DNA from: Mesorhizobium zhangyense
GTDB taxonomy: Bacteria; Pseudomonadota; Alphaproteobacteria; Rhizobiales; Rhizobiaceae
Assembly (NCBI RefSeq): GCF_011045115.1
Contig: NZ_JAAKZG010000003.1
Location: 310,001-374,000, forward strand
Length of the DNA stretch: 64,000 bases
Direction: 5' to 3'
This document shows, one piece after another, positions 52,749-63,429 of the stretch. The translations under genes were made by a program, and so were the position numbers. Every line of letters starts with the position of its first letter. Position 1 is the stretch's first letter. The notes under the pieces are model-generated. The model was not told the origin of the DNA. It did no database searches and worked only from the letters and a program-made list of their open reading frames with translations.

Positions 52749-53813
52749 TTACGCGACCCGCCTTGCCTGCGGCCGCGCCTCGGCAACGATCGCTCGCGCC
52801 ATGGCGTCGGCTACGAAGTTCGGGCCTTCGCCACTCGCCTCTGCGGCATCGAGAACGGCAGCCAGCCGCTCGGGAATGCGGCGCACGCGCTCATCGACCG
52901 CAGCACTTGCCTCGCCCATCTTCTCGGCCACCACATTGATGATGCCACCGGCATTCACCAGATAGTCCGGCGCATAGAGAATGCCACGCGCAGCCAGCCG
53001 CCTGCCATCTTCCGGCACTGCAAGCTGGTTGTTGGCTGCGCCGCAGACCACCTTGGCCTTCAGGCTTTCGATGGAACGCTCGTTGAGCACAGCGCCAAGT
53101 GCGCAAGGCGCGACGACATCGACATCTGCTGAAAGCAGTTCGTCCGGCGCAACGACCACCGCCCCATAAAGATGCGCAGCCTTGGCTGCACGCTCCGCCG
53201 AGCCATCGGCCACGACGAGTTGCGCGCCGTCCTGATGCAGCAGGCGGCAAAGCTCCATCCCCACATTGCCGACGCCCTGAACGGCCACCGTCCTGCCGGC
53301 GAGCTTTCCACCCAACCGGCGCTCGACCGCATGGCGCAGCGAAAGAAACACGCCGAGCGCCGTCCACGGCGAAGGATCGCCGCCGGCATGGCTGCCATCC
53401 GACGGCAGGCCGGCGACATGGCGGGTGACGCTGCGCACCGCCTGCATGTCCGAGACATGCGTGCCGACATCCTCGGCCGTGATGTAGTTTCCGCTAAGGC
53501 TATCCACCGCCCTGCCGAATGCCTTGAAGAGAGCTTCCCGATCGAATTCGCCTTCTGGACGCATGATGACAGCCTTGCCGCCGCCGAACGGCAGACCGGC
53601 CAGCGCGTTCTTGTAAGTCATCCCTTCGGCCAGTCGAAGCGCGTCCGCTACCGCATCATCCTTCTGTGCATAGGACCAGAACCGGCAGCCGCCAGCGGCG
53701 GGCCCGAGTGCGGTCGAATGAATGACGATGATGGCGCGCAATCCGGTTGCCGGATCGTCGAAGAAGCTGACCTTTTCGGCCGGCGCGTTGCCTGTGGTGA
53801 AAGTCTCGGTCAT
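52749..53813 (-). CDS. Glu/Leu/Phe/Val dehydrogenase, leucine dehydrogenase-like
   Basis: 354 residues. NAD+-dependent oxidative deamination of a branched-chain or aromatic amino acid. Catalytic lysines are Lys68 (MTYKNALAGLPFGGGK) and Lys80; the dinucleotide fold is GVGNVG (180-185). Length and the KNALAGLPFGGGKAVI segment fit the leucine/valine/phenylalanine branch rather than glutamate dehydrogenase. It faces an Lrp regulator and the branched-chain 2-oxoacid dehydrogenase operon, so the product oxoacid would flow straight to that complex. The start follows GGGAG. Confidence 0.88.
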   Translation of the reverse strand: MTETFTTGNAPAEKVSFFDDPATGLRAIIVIHSTALGPAAGGCRFWSYAQKDDAVADALRLAEGMTYKNALAGLPFGGGKAVIMRPEGEFDREALFKAFGRAVDSLSGNYITAEDVGTHVSDMQAVRSVTRHVAGLPSDGSHAGGDPSPWTALGVFLSLRHAVERRLGGKLAGRTVAVQGVGNVGMELCRLLHQDGAQLVVADGSAERAAKAAHLYGAVVVAPDELLSADVDVVAPCALGAVLNERSIESLKAKVVCGAANNQLAVPEDGRRLAARGILYAPDYLVNAGGIINVVAEKMGEASAAVDERVRRIPERLAAVLDAAEASGEGPNFVADAMARAIVAEARPQARRVA

Positions 53814-53855
53814 TTGAATCTCCCAATTCCCATTAGGAGAATAGTAGCTGCGCAG

Positions 53856-53875
53856 TTAGGAAATTTTCTGCCTAA
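53856..53875. promoter_or_regulatory. Lrp-like box in the leucine dehydrogenase/Lrp divergent region
   Basis: TTAGG-AAATTTTCTG-CCTAA, a 20-bp imperfect palindrome with an AT-rich centre. It resembles the E. coli Lrp consensus apart from one missing base. It lies 42 bp upstream of the dehydrogenase start and 65 bp upstream of the Lrp gene. Confidence 0.6.
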
Positions 53876-53940
53876 TATATTGCTATTATCAAAAATCGTG
53901 ACATTAATAATGCTCAACAAGCCTCGACATACGGTGATCT

Positions 53941-54405
53941 ATGCCGAATGACCTCGACCCGCTCGACCGTCGCATCCTGCTGCTGATGCAGGAGGACGCC
54001 TCGCGTTCCACGGCCGAGATCGCCGACATGGTCGGCATGTCGCAGTCGCCGTGCTGGCGGCGTATCCAGCGGCTGAAGGACGAGGGCTATATCACCCGGC
54101 AGGTTGCCATCATCGACCGCCGCAAGGTCGGGCTGAATGCTCAGATCTTCGCGCTGGTGAAGCTGACCATGCACGGCCGGCAGAACCTCGAGGATTTCGC
54201 CAACGCCATCCGCTCCTATGACGAGGTACTGGAATGCCACGTGCTGATGGGCACGTTCGATTTCCTGATCCGCGTCGTCGCCGCCGACAATGACGCCTAT
54301 CAGACTTTCTTCTTCGAAAAACTCAGCAGCCTGCCCGGCATCCAGGAAGTGAACTCCATCGTTTCGCTTTCCGAGATCAAGTCGACGACGGCGCTGCCGC
54401 TATGA
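53941..54405 (+). CDS. bkdR: Lrp/AsnC-family regulator, BkdR-like
   Basis: 154 residues. Helix-turn-helix LDRRILLLMQEDASRSTAEIADMVGMSQSPCWRRIQRL, then a RAM domain (LVKLTMHGRQNLEDFANAIRSYDEVLECHVLMGTFDFLIRVV). The SQSPCWRRIQRLKDEGYI recognition region is typical of Lrp proteins controlling leucine-dehydrogenase or bkd genes. It is divergent from the dehydrogenase and 82 bases before the bkd operon, so control of both is likely. The symbol is a suggestion from context. Confidence 0.88.
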   Translation: MPNDLDPLDRRILLLMQEDASRSTAEIADMVGMSQSPCWRRIQRLKDEGYITRQVAIIDRRKVGLNAQIFALVKLTMHGRQNLEDFANAIRSYDEVLECHVLMGTFDFLIRVVAADNDAYQTFFFEKLSSLPGIQEVNSIVSLSEIKSTTALPL

Positions 54406-54457
54406 CGCAACCGAGCCACGGCATGTTCGCGAACTTGACCATGGCTACCGAATGTAA

Positions 54458-55720
<1,263 letters not shown>

Positions 55721-55722
55721 TC

Positions 55723-56736
55723 ATGCCCAGAATGACCATGATCGAGGCGATCCGCGGCGCCATGGATGTGTCGATGGACAAGGACGACGATGTCGTCGTC
55801 TTCGGCGAGGATGTCGGCTATTTCGGCGGCGTCTTCCGCTGCACGCAGGGCCTCCAGCAGAAATACGGCCGCACCCGCTGCTTCGACGCGCCGATCAGCG
55901 AACTCGGCATCGTCGGCGCGGCCATCGGCATGGCCGCCTACGGCCTGAAACCCTGTGTCGAAGTGCAGTTCGCCGACTATGTCTATCCGGCCTATGACCA
56001 GATCGTCTCCGAGGCGGCGCGCCTGCGCTATCGCTCCAACGGCGAGTTCACCTGTCCTATCGTCATCCGCATGCCCACCGGCGGCGGCATTTTCGGCGGC
56101 CAGACCCACAGCCAGAGCCCCGAGGCCCTTTTCACCCACGTCTCCGGCCTGAAAGTCGTGGTGCCGTCGAACCCGCACGACGCCAAGGGGCTGCTCATCG
56201 CTTCCATCGAAGACCCGGACCCGGTCATCTTCCTGGAACCGAAGCGCCTCTACAACGGCCCCTTCGACGGCCATCACGAGCGCCCGGTGACGCCATGGTC
56301 AAAACACCCGCTCGGCGAAGTGCCGGAAGGCCATTTCACCGTGCCGCTCGGCAAGGCTTCCATCCTACGCGAAGGCTCTGCGGTGACGATCCTCGCCTAC
56401 GGCACCATGGTTTATGTCGCCGAAGCCGCAGCCGAGGAAACCGGCATCGATGCCGAGATCATCGACCTGCGCACACTCTTGCCACTCGATCTCGACACGA
56501 TTGTCGCTTCGGTGAAGAAGACCGGCCGCTGCGTCGTCGTGCATGAGGCGACACTGACCTCCGGTTTCGGCGCGGAGCTGGCAGCCCTCGTCCAGCAGCA
56601 TTGTTTCTACCATCTCGAAGCGCCTGTCGCCCGCGTCACCGGCTGGGATACGCCCTACCCGCATGCGCAGGAATGGGACTATTTCCCCGGCCCCGCCCGT
56701 CTCGGGCTGGCCCTTCGCGAAACCATGGAGGCGTGA
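55723..56736 (+). CDS. bkdA2: Branched-chain 2-oxoacid dehydrogenase E1 beta subunit
   Basis: 337 residues, starting MPRMTMIEAIRGAMDVSMDK, two bases after the alpha stop. Conserved beta-subunit segments: VVVFGEDVGYFGGVFRCTQGL, RCFDAPISELGIVGAAIGMA, and the late GYDTPYPHAQEWDYFPGPAR-like C-terminus (GWDTPYPHAQEWDYFPGP). The longer open frame upstream is a shadow of the alpha gene. Confidence 0.95.
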   Translation: MPRMTMIEAIRGAMDVSMDKDDDVVVFGEDVGYFGGVFRCTQGLQQKYGRTRCFDAPISELGIVGAAIGMAAYGLKPCVEVQFADYVYPAYDQIVSEAARLRYRSNGEFTCPIVIRMPTGGGIFGGQTHSQSPEALFTHVSGLKVVVPSNPHDAKGLLIASIEDPDPVIFLEPKRLYNGPFDGHHERPVTPWSKHPLGEVPEGHFTVPLGKASILREGSAVTILAYGTMVYVAEAAAEETGIDAEIIDLRTLLPLDLDTIVASVKKTGRCVVVHEATLTSGFGAELAALVQQHCFYHLEAPVARVTGWDTPYPHAQEWDYFPGPARLGLALRETMEA

Positions 56737-56738
56737 TC

Positions 56739-58070
56739 ATGGGTGAACATGTCATCAAGCTTCCCGATGTCGGCGAAGGCGTGGCAGAGGCCGAGCTTGT
56801 CGAATGGCACGTCAAGATCGGCGACCTCGTGCGCGAGGACACGCTGCTCGCCGCCGTCATGACCGACAAGGCAACTGTCGAAATCCCCTCGCCCGTCGAT
56901 GGCGAGATCATCTGGCTGGGTGCCGAAATCGGCGATGTCGTCGCGGTTGGATCACCGCTGATCCGGCTGAAGGTCGAAGGCGGTGCAGACAAGGCCGAAG
57001 ATGCTGCGGACACCGCCGCCAAGCCTGAGGAAAAGCAACCCGAGCCCGTTTCGGTGGATGCATCAAAAGCTGAAAAGCCGGTGGAAAAGGCCGCGAGCGC
57101 GCCTGCAAAGCCGGCTGCTTCCGCCCCACCCGCCAAAGCTGCGGCTCCCTCCCCCGCTCGACCAATGACCTCCGGCGCCCCACGCGCCGAAGGCGAAAGA
57201 ACTATCGCCTCACCCGCCGTACGGCTGCGCGCCAGGGAAGCCGGACTCGATCTGCGCCAGATATCCGGCACCGGCCCCGCCGGGCGCATCAGCCACGAGG
57301 ATATCGACGCCTTCATCGCGCGCGGGCTGCAAGCCGCCCCTGTGGGAACAAAGGGACTTACGCAGAACACCGCCGTCGAGGACATCAAGATCGTCGGCCT
57401 GCGCAGAAAAATCGCGGAGAAGATGTCGGTCTCCAAATCGCGCATCCCGCATATCACCTATGTCGAGGAGATCGACGTTACCGCACTGGAAGATTTGCGC
57501 GCCGCTCTCAACAAGGCCAAGCGCCCCGACCAGCCCAAGCTGTCCCTGCTGCCCTTCCTGATGCGGGCGATGGTCAAGGCGATTGCCGACCAGCCCAACG
57601 TCAACGCCATCTTCGACGACGAGGCCGGCATCGTGCATCAATATGGCGGCGTCCATATCGGCATCGCCGCGCAGACGCCCGGCGGCCTGATGGTGCCGGT
57701 GGTGCGCCATGCCGAGGCGCGGGACATCTGGGATTGCGGCGCTGAGGTGAACCGCCTTGCCGACGCCGCCAAAACCGGCACGGCAACCCGCGAGGAGCTT
57801 TCCGGCTCCACCATCACCATCACCTCGCTCGGCGCCATGGGCGGCGTTGCCACCACGCCGGTCATCAACCACCCGGAAGTGGCCATCGTCGGTGTCAACA
57901 AGATCATGGTCCGCCCGATGTGGGACGGCACGCAGTTCCTGCCGCGCAAGATGATGAACCTTTCATCCAGCTTCGACCATCGCGTCGTCGATGGCTGGGA
58001 CGCCGCCGTCTTCATCCAGCGCATCAAGACGCTGCTGGAGACGCCTGCCATGATCTTTATCGAAAGCTGA
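56739..58070 (+). CDS. bkdB: Lipoyl dihydrolipoamide acyltransferase E2 of the branched-chain complex
   Basis: 443 residues. An N-terminal lipoyl domain has Lys44 in [12 protein letters not shown]; then an Ala/Pro/Lys-rich flexible linker (about 87-145); a subunit-binding domain ([20 protein letters not shown], about 155-190); and the catalytic domain with [10 protein letters not shown] (His and Asp of the active site) near the C-terminus. It forms the core of the complex and passes acyl groups to CoA. Starts two bases after the E1 beta stop. Confidence 0.95.
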   Translation: MGEHVIKLPDVGEGVAEAELVEWHVKIGDLVREDTLLAAVMTDKATVEIPSPVDGEIIWLGAEIGDVVAVGSPLIRLKVEGGADKAEDAADTAAKPEEKQPEPVSVDASKAEKPVEKAASAPAKPAASAPPAKAAAPSPARPMTSGAPRAEGERTIASPAVRLRAREAGLDLRQISGTGPAGRISHEDIDAFIARGLQAAPVGTKGLTQNTAVEDIKIVGLRRKIAEKMSVSKSRIPHITYVEEIDVTALEDLRAALNKAKRPDQPKLSLLPFLMRAMVKAIADQPNVNAIFDDEAGIVHQYGGVHIGIAAQTPGGLMVPVVRHAEARDIWDCGAEVNRLADAAKTGTATREELSGSTITITSLGAMGGVATTPVINHPEVAIVGVNKIMVRPMWDGTQFLPRKMMNLSSSFDHRVVDGWDAAVFIQRIKTLLETPAMIFIES

Positions 58071-58074
58071 GCCG

Positions 58075-59472
58075 ATGAAAGACATTTCCTGCAAGCTTCT
58101 GGTCATCGGCGCGGGTCCGGGCGGCTATGTCTGCGCCATCCGCGCCGGCCAGCTCGGCGTCGATACGGTCATCGTGGAAGCGGAAAAACCCGGCGGCACC
58201 TGCCTCAATGTCGGCTGCATCCCCTCCAAGGCGCTGATCCACGCCGCCGAGGAATTCGAGAAGGTCTCGCATATGGCGGGCGCCAAAAGCCCGCTCGGCA
58301 TTTCGGTCGAAGCGCCAAAACTCGATCTCGCCAAGACCATCGCCTGGAAGAACGGCATCGTCGGCCGGCTGAATAGCGGCGTCACGGGCCTGTTGAAGAA
58401 GGCCAAGGTCAAGATCGTGCATGGCCGCGCGAAATTCCGCGACGGCAAGACGGTCGAGGTCGAGACCGAAACCGGCACGCAGATCATCCGCGCCGAGACG
58501 GTGGTGATCGCGACGGGTTCGGCCCCGGTCGAACTGCCGTTCCTGCCCTTCGGCGGCCCGGTCATTTCCTCCACCGACGCGCTCGCTCTGACCAAGCTGC
58601 CGGAAAGACTGGTCGTGGTCGGCGGCGGGTATATCGGGCTGGAGCTCGGCATTGCCTTCGCCAAGCTCGGCTCGAAGGTCACGGTGGTCGAGGCCGAAGC
58701 CCGCATCCTGCCGCAATATGATTCCGAGCTGACGCGCCCAGTTTCAAAACGCCTCGGCGAACTCGGCGTCACCGTGCTGACGGGCGCAAAGGCCAAGGGC
58801 CTTTCGTCAAAAGGCGATGCGCTCGTCATCGAGACTTCAGGCAGCGAGGAGCAGAAACTATCCGCCGACAAAATCCTCGTCACGGTCGGGCGCAAGCCGG
58901 TCATGGAAGGCTGGGGGCTGGAAGAAATCGACCTCGACCGCGCCGGCAAATTCCTGCGCATCGACGACCAGTGCCGCACCTCCATGCGAGGCGTCTATGC
59001 CATCGGCGACGTCACCGGCGAGCCGATGCTGGCGCATCGGGCCATGGCGCAGGGTGAAATGGTGGCCGAGATCGTCGCCGGCAACAAGCGCTCATGGGAC
59101 AAGCGCTGCATTCCCGCCGTCTGCTTCACCGACCCCGAAATCGTCACCGCCGGCCTCTCGCCGGAGGAAGCGCGCGCGCAAGGCCGCGAGATCAAGATCG
59201 GCCAGTTCCCCTTCGCCGCCAACGGCCGCGCCATGACCATGCTCGGCGAGGAGGGCTTCGTCCGCGTCGTAGCCCGCGCCGACAATCATCTGGTGCTCGG
59301 CATCCAGGCAGTCGGGCACGGTGTATCCGAGCTATCGACTGCCTTCGGGCTGGCTATCGAAATGGGCGCGCGGCTGGAAGACATCGCCGGCACCATCCAC
59401 GCCCACCCGACGCAGGGCGAAGGCTTTCAGGAAGCAGCGCTCAAGGCGCTCGGCCACGCACTGCATATTTGA
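58075..59472 (+). CDS. lpdV: Dihydrolipoamide dehydrogenase E3 of the branched-chain complex
   Basis: 465-residue FAD enzyme reoxidising the lipoyl group with NAD+. FAD site [17 protein letters not shown] (about 12-28); redox disulfide Cys43-Cys48 in [18 protein letters not shown] site [12 protein letters not shown]; the C-terminal catalytic HAHPTQGE histidine is present. Starts four bases after the E2 stop and ends the operon, followed at once by an intrinsic terminator. Confidence 0.95.
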   Translation: MKDISCKLLVIGAGPGGYVCAIRAGQLGVDTVIVEAEKPGGTCLNVGCIPSKALIHAAEEFEKVSHMAGAKSPLGISVEAPKLDLAKTIAWKNGIVGRLNSGVTGLLKKAKVKIVHGRAKFRDGKTVEVETETGTQIIRAETVVIATGSAPVELPFLPFGGPVISSTDALALTKLPERLVVVGGGYIGLELGIAFAKLGSKVTVVEAEARILPQYDSELTRPVSKRLGELGVTVLTGAKAKGLSSKGDALVIETSGSEEQKLSADKILVTVGRKPVMEGWGLEEIDLDRAGKFLRIDDQCRTSMRGVYAIGDVTGEPMLAHRAMAQGEMVAEIVAGNKRSWDKRCIPAVCFTDPEIVTAGLSPEEARAQGREIKIGQFPFAANGRAMTMLGEEGFVRVVARADNHLVLGIQAVGHGVSELSTAFGLAIEMGARLEDIAGTIHAHPTQGEGFQEAALKALGHALHI

Positions 59473-59480
59473 AACGGGAT

Positions 59481-59513
59481 GGCTCTGCGGCGATAGAACC
59501 GCAGAGCCTTTCT
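59481..59513 (+). terminator. Rho-independent terminator of the bkd operon
   Basis: GGCTCTGCGG (59481-59490) and CCGCAGAGCC (59499-59508), a perfect 10-bp stem with an eight-base loop, followed by TTTCT. It comes eight bases after the lpdV stop and just before the stop of the convergent OFA carrier. Confidence 0.88.
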
Positions 59514-59517
59514 CAAA

Positions 59518-61176
59518 CTACCCGAACAGCACCGCCGTCTTTTGCAGCGTGACCCACACGCCCCACAGGATCGGAATGCCGACCGCCAGCCAGGCCAATG
59601 CCGCCTTGGCGTCGAGGCCGCCCTTGCCGATACCGAAGGAGCCGGTCGGCCCCGCCTGCGCGGCGGCAGATTTCGCCTGCAACTTGGCCACCTCCGCTTC
59701 CGACATGAACCATTTGTCGGAAAGCGGCTTCACCAGCATGTTAGCGATCAGGCCGAGAACCAGCATGCCCGCCAGGATGTACATGGTGAAATTGTAGACC
59801 TGCTCGCGCGGGATGCCGGCGTTGATCTGGAACTCGCGGATATAGTTGACCACGACCGGGCCGATGATGCCCGCCGTCGCCCAGGCCGTCAGCAGGCGGC
59901 CATGGATCGCGCCGACGAACTGAGTTCCGAATATGTCGGCGAGATAGGCGGGAATGGTGGCGAAACCGCCGCCATACATGGACAGGATGATGCCGAACAT
60001 CAGCACGAAGGCGACCTGGCTGCCCATATGCGCGGCGGTTGGCGCAAGCGCATAAAGCACGATGCCGATCAGGAAGAACGCATAATAGGTGTTCTTGCGG
60101 CCGATCTTGTCGGAGAGCGACGCCCAGAAGAACCGCCCGCCGATGTTGAACAGCGAAAGCAGACCCGCAAAGCCTGCCGCAATTGCCGCAATCGCCGTCT
60201 TCTGCGAGGGATCAAGCTGCGTGAAGCCCAGCTCCGGCTGGCCGAGCAGCCGGCCACCGAAGATTTCTTGCAGCATCGGCGAGGCCATGCCGAGCACGCC
60301 GATACCCGCCGAGACGTTGAGGCACAGCACCGCCCAGATCAGCCAGAACTGCTTGGTCTTGTGCGCATCGCGCAGATGAACGTGCCGCGTGGTGATCATG
60401 CCCGTCTGCGCTGCAGCCGGCGGCGTCCAGCCTTCCGGCCGCCAGCCCGCCGGCGGGATGCGATAGCCGAAAGCACCGCACATCATGAACACGAAGTAGA
60501 TCGCGGCCATGACAAGGAAGGTCTGCCAGACACCAACGGAGGTGGAGGTCTTGAAGGTGTTCATCAGCATGTCGGCCAGCGGCGCGCCGATCATGGCGCC
60601 GCCGCCGAAGCCCATGATGGCCATGCCCGTCGCCATGCCGCGCCGGTCGGGGAACCATTTGATCAGCGTCGACACCGGCGAGATGTAACCCAGGCCGAGG
60701 CCGATACCGCCAATGACGCCGGCGCCGAGCCACATCACCCAAAGCTGGTGGGTCATGACGCCGAAGGCCGCGATCACCATGCCGCCGCACCAGCAGAGCG
60801 CCGAAACGACGCCCGCCTTGCGGGGGCCGGCCCGCTCCAGCCAGCCGCCCCAGATTGCCGCCGAGCAGCCGAGAAGCACGAAGAACAGCGTGTAGATCCA
60901 GCCGAGATCGGCGACGCGCCAGTCACAGCTTGTCGTGAACAGCGAAGAAACCAGCGTCAGGTCGGCGCAGGCCACAGGCTGATCGATGCCGATGGCGCGC
61001 GAAAGCGGCAGCCAGAACACGCTGAAGCCGTATGCCATGCCGATGCAAAGATGGATGGCGAGGGCCGCCGGCGGCACTAGCCACCGGTTGAAGCCGGGTT
61101 TTGCGACGATCCTCTCGCGATCGAGGATGCCGATCCCTCCCGGGCTGCCGGTAAATGTGTCTGTCGATGTGGACAT
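59518..61176 (-). CDS. OFA-family (oxalate/formate antiporter-like) MFS carrier
   Basis: 552-residue major facilitator with about twelve helices plus a C-terminal extension. The NRWLVPPAALAIHLCIGMAYGFSVFWLPLSRAIG start, a cysteine-containing periplasmic loop (ACADLTLVSSLFTTSCDWRV), and LGLGYISPVSTLIKWFPDRRGMATG place it in the OFA family, whose founder is OxlT. Substrates of most members are unassigned carboxylates. GGAGGAG precedes the ATG. A sigma-54 promoter and two palindromic activator sites lie upstream, beside the genes of a sigma-54 two-component system. Confidence 0.88.
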   Translation of the reverse strand: MSTSTDTFTGSPGGIGILDRERIVAKPGFNRWLVPPAALAIHLCIGMAYGFSVFWLPLSRAIGIDQPVACADLTLVSSLFTTSCDWRVADLGWIYTLFFVLLGCSAAIWGGWLERAGPRKAGVVSALCWCGGMVIAAFGVMTHQLWVMWLGAGVIGGIGLGLGYISPVSTLIKWFPDRRGMATGMAIMGFGGGAMIGAPLADMLMNTFKTSTSVGVWQTFLVMAAIYFVFMMCGAFGYRIPPAGWRPEGWTPPAAAQTGMITTRHVHLRDAHKTKQFWLIWAVLCLNVSAGIGVLGMASPMLQEIFGGRLLGQPELGFTQLDPSQKTAIAAIAAGFAGLLSLFNIGGRFFWASLSDKIGRKNTYYAFFLIGIVLYALAPTAAHMGSQVAFVLMFGIILSMYGGGFATIPAYLADIFGTQFVGAIHGRLLTAWATAGIIGPVVVNYIREFQINAGIPREQVYNFTMYILAGMLVLGLIANMLVKPLSDKWFMSEAEVAKLQAKSAAAQAGPTGSFGIGKGGLDAKAALAWLAVGIPILWGVWVTLQKTAVLFG

Positions 61177-61303
61177 GAAATCTCCTCCGTACCGCCAAAT
61201 CCCCTTTGGCGGTCGTTCATTGCGTTTCTGCTTTGTTTTGGGTGCCGAGCGTTTTTACGGGCATGTGCACGGCCGACCTCCCCTTCGGTTGCGACAATAG
61301 TTA

Positions 61304-61319
61304 GGCAACACCCGTGCCA
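61304..61319 (-). promoter_or_regulatory. Sigma-54 promoter of the OFA carrier gene
   Basis: On the minus strand TGGCAC-GGGTG-TTGCC matches the -24/-12 consensus (TGGCAC-N5-TTGCW) at all ten fixed positions. Transcription would start near 61292, giving a leader of about 116 bases before the carrier's ATG. Confidence 0.88.
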
Positions 61320-61370
61320 GTTGGCCGGGCGTTTGATTCCAAATACTTATCGATTGATCGGGAACTTCTA

Positions 61371-61406
61371 TGGACAGCTTGTCCATGTTGTCAGGACAAA
61401 ATGTCC
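61371..61406. promoter_or_regulatory. Two palindromic upstream activator sites
   Basis: TGGACA-GCT-TGTCCA (61371-61385) and GGACA-AAA-TGTCC (61394-61406) are two copies of the same three-base-spaced palindrome. Their centres are 22 bp apart (two helical turns), and they lie 52-102 bp upstream of the -24 box. This is the usual layout for an NtrC-type activator bound as two dimers. They lie immediately after the sensor kinase stop codon. Confidence 0.8.
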
Positions 61407-61407
61407 G

Positions 61408-63429
61408 TCACTCGGCCTGGGGAAGCCAGATGCTGAACGTCGTCCCTTTTCCCGACGTGCTGACGACCGAAATCTTGCCGCCCTGTCGCGTGACCAGCGT
61501 CTGGCTGATCGGCAGGCCGAGCCCGGTTCCCTGCTGGCGCTTGGTGGTGAAGAACGGGTCGAACACCTTCTGCACCAGTTCAGGCGACATGCCGACGCCC
61601 GTATCCGCCACTTCGATTGTCAGCCCGGCCCTGCGATCGAAATCCTGGTCGAAACTGCGGATGGTCAGCTTTCCGCCGTCAGGCATGGCGTGGATCGCGT
61701 TGACGACGAGATTGACGATCACCTGCTGCAGCTCGGTGCGGTTCATCAGGACGAGACGCGTGGCGGCGTCATCCCTCACCACGGCGATATTCGCCTTGGC
61801 GAGCAGGTGCTGGACCAGCGGCAGGCAGTCGGAAATGACCGTCGCCGGCGCATGTCGCTCGACATAGCCGGCATATTCCTCGGGCTTGGCGAATTGCAGC
61901 AGCTTGGTCACGATCTGGCTGATGCGGTGCACCTGCTCGTCGATCAGCCGGAATTCGGTTCGCGCCGCTTCTGCCTTGTCGCCGACGATATTGCGGACCA
62001 CTTCCAGATTGCCCTGGATGACGGCGATGGGGTTGTTGATCTCATGGGCGACGCCGGCGGTGATCTCGCCGATCGCCGCCAGCTTTTCCGACATGATCAG
62101 CTGCTTGGTCGTCGCTTCAAGCTGCTGGTTGGCGACGCGAAGCTCGCGCGTGCGCTCCTCGACGCGATTGTTCAATTCCTCGTTCCATTCGCGAAGCTCG
62201 CGCTCGCGCTGCTGTACCCGGTCGAGCAGATCGTCGAGATGCAGCGCGACATGCCCGATCTCGTCGTTTACGCCGGTTATGCCCGTTCGCGCGCCGAGGT
62301 CGCCGCCTTCCACCTCCGCAATCGTGTCGGTCATCCGCTCCAGCGGCTTGAAGATACCGCTGGCCCAGCGCAGGAAAATCGGCACGCTGGCCGCCGTTAT
62401 CGCCAGAAAGGCCAGCACGATCGTGGCAAGTGTCTGGTATTTGGCGGCGGTGAACGGCTTTTCGAGGAAGCCAACATAGAGCATGCCGACGCGCTTGCCG
62501 AAGCTGTCGGTGATCGGCTCATAAGCGGAAATGTACCAGTCATTGACGACAAAGGCGCTGTCGAGCCAGGTTTGCCCGCGCCCCAGCACAGCCGAACGCA
62601 CGGCGGCCGACACGCGCGTGCCGAGTGCCCGCTTGTTTTCGAACAGGCGGACATTGGTGCTGATGCGGACGTCGTCGAGAAACAGCGTGGCCGTGCCCTG
62701 ACTGCCTTCGGGAAGGCTCGCCTCGCGATAGACGAGGTCGTTGATCGTATCGATGAAGACGAGGTTCTGGTTGAGCAGCGTGCCGCCGACAAGGGCTGCC
62801 GCACGACCGTCGCGCAACGCAACCGGGCTTGCCGAATGCACGACCATGCCCCGCGTCTCGGTGTTGCGCTCGGTGGGGACGGCGTTGGGCGTCGACACCA
62901 ATTCCAGATTGGCCCGCTGGGCAAGCGCCGGCGAGATTGCCGCGAGATCCTCGTTCTGGAAGATATCGATCGCAGTGGAGTCCGCACCCGCCAGCGCCGC
63001 CTTCACGACCGGCCAATCCATTTTCAACGAAGCAGCGAGCGGCGGCGCGGAAGCGGAAACGTCGCTCGCGCCTTCGACAAGGAACAGAAAATCCAGCCCC
63101 AGCGCGGTTCGCTGCTCTTCGAGAAACTGCGACAGCGCCGTCCGGTCGTTCTCCCCGGCGATATCGCGAAACCGCGCAGAGGCACCCAGCGCATGAATTT
63201 GTTCGCCGGTATTTTCCAGGATGCGCGACAGATATTGATGGGCGATGGTCAGGTCGCCATTGACCTTGGAGATCAGCAGCGCATCGAACTTCGCGTTCCA
63301 ACGAATGATGGTGACGCCAAGCAGCAGCGGCAAGATGACCAGCGTCGGCAGAAGTGCGATCGCCAAAAGCCGGAAGCGGACCGAACGCCCCGGCCGCAAC
63401 CTTGCGAAGGCTCCTTCCGCCTCAGGCAT
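61408..63429 (-). CDS. Membrane sensor histidine kinase with periplasmic cache-like domain
   Basis: 673 residues. Helix 1 at about 19-43, a ~280-residue periplasmic sensing region, helix 2 (TIVLAFLAITAASVPIFLRW), a HAMP segment, a coiled coil (REWNEELNNRVEERTRELRVANQQLEATTKQL), then the kinase core with phosphorylated His462 in AGVAHEINNPIAVIQGN, the N box VVNLVVNAIHAM, and the G boxes GVGMSPELV and GTGLGLPIS. The gene starts inside the end of the response regulator (8-nt overlap). It probably senses the substrate of the OFA carrier next to it. Confidence 0.92.
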   Translation of the reverse strand: MPEAEGAFARLRPGRSVRFRLLAIALLPTLVILPLLLGVTIIRWNAKFDALLISKVNGDLTIAHQYLSRILENTGEQIHALGASARFRDIAGENDRTALSQFLEEQRTALGLDFLFLVEGASDVSASAPPLAASLKMDWPVVKAALAGADSTAIDIFQNEDLAAISPALAQRANLELVSTPNAVPTERNTETRGMVVHSASPVALRDGRAAALVGGTLLNQNLVFIDTINDLVYREASLPEGSQGTATLFLDDVRISTNVRLFENKRALGTRVSAAVRSAVLGRGQTWLDSAFVVNDWYISAYEPITDSFGKRVGMLYVGFLEKPFTAAKYQTLATIVLAFLAITAASVPIFLRWASGIFKPLERMTDTIAEVEGGDLGARTGITGVNDEIGHVALHLDDLLDRVQQRERELREWNEELNNRVEERTRELRVANQQLEATTKQLIMSEKLAAIGEITAGVAHEINNPIAVIQGNLEVVRNIVGDKAEAARTEFRLIDEQVHRISQIVTKLLQFAKPEEYAGYVERHAPATVISDCLPLVQHLLAKANIAVVRDDAATRLVLMNRTELQQVIVNLVVNAIHAMPDGGKLTIRSFDQDFDRRAGLTIEVADTGVGMSPELVQKVFDPFFTTKRQQGTGLGLPISQTLVTRQGGKISVVSTSGKGTTFSIWLPQAE

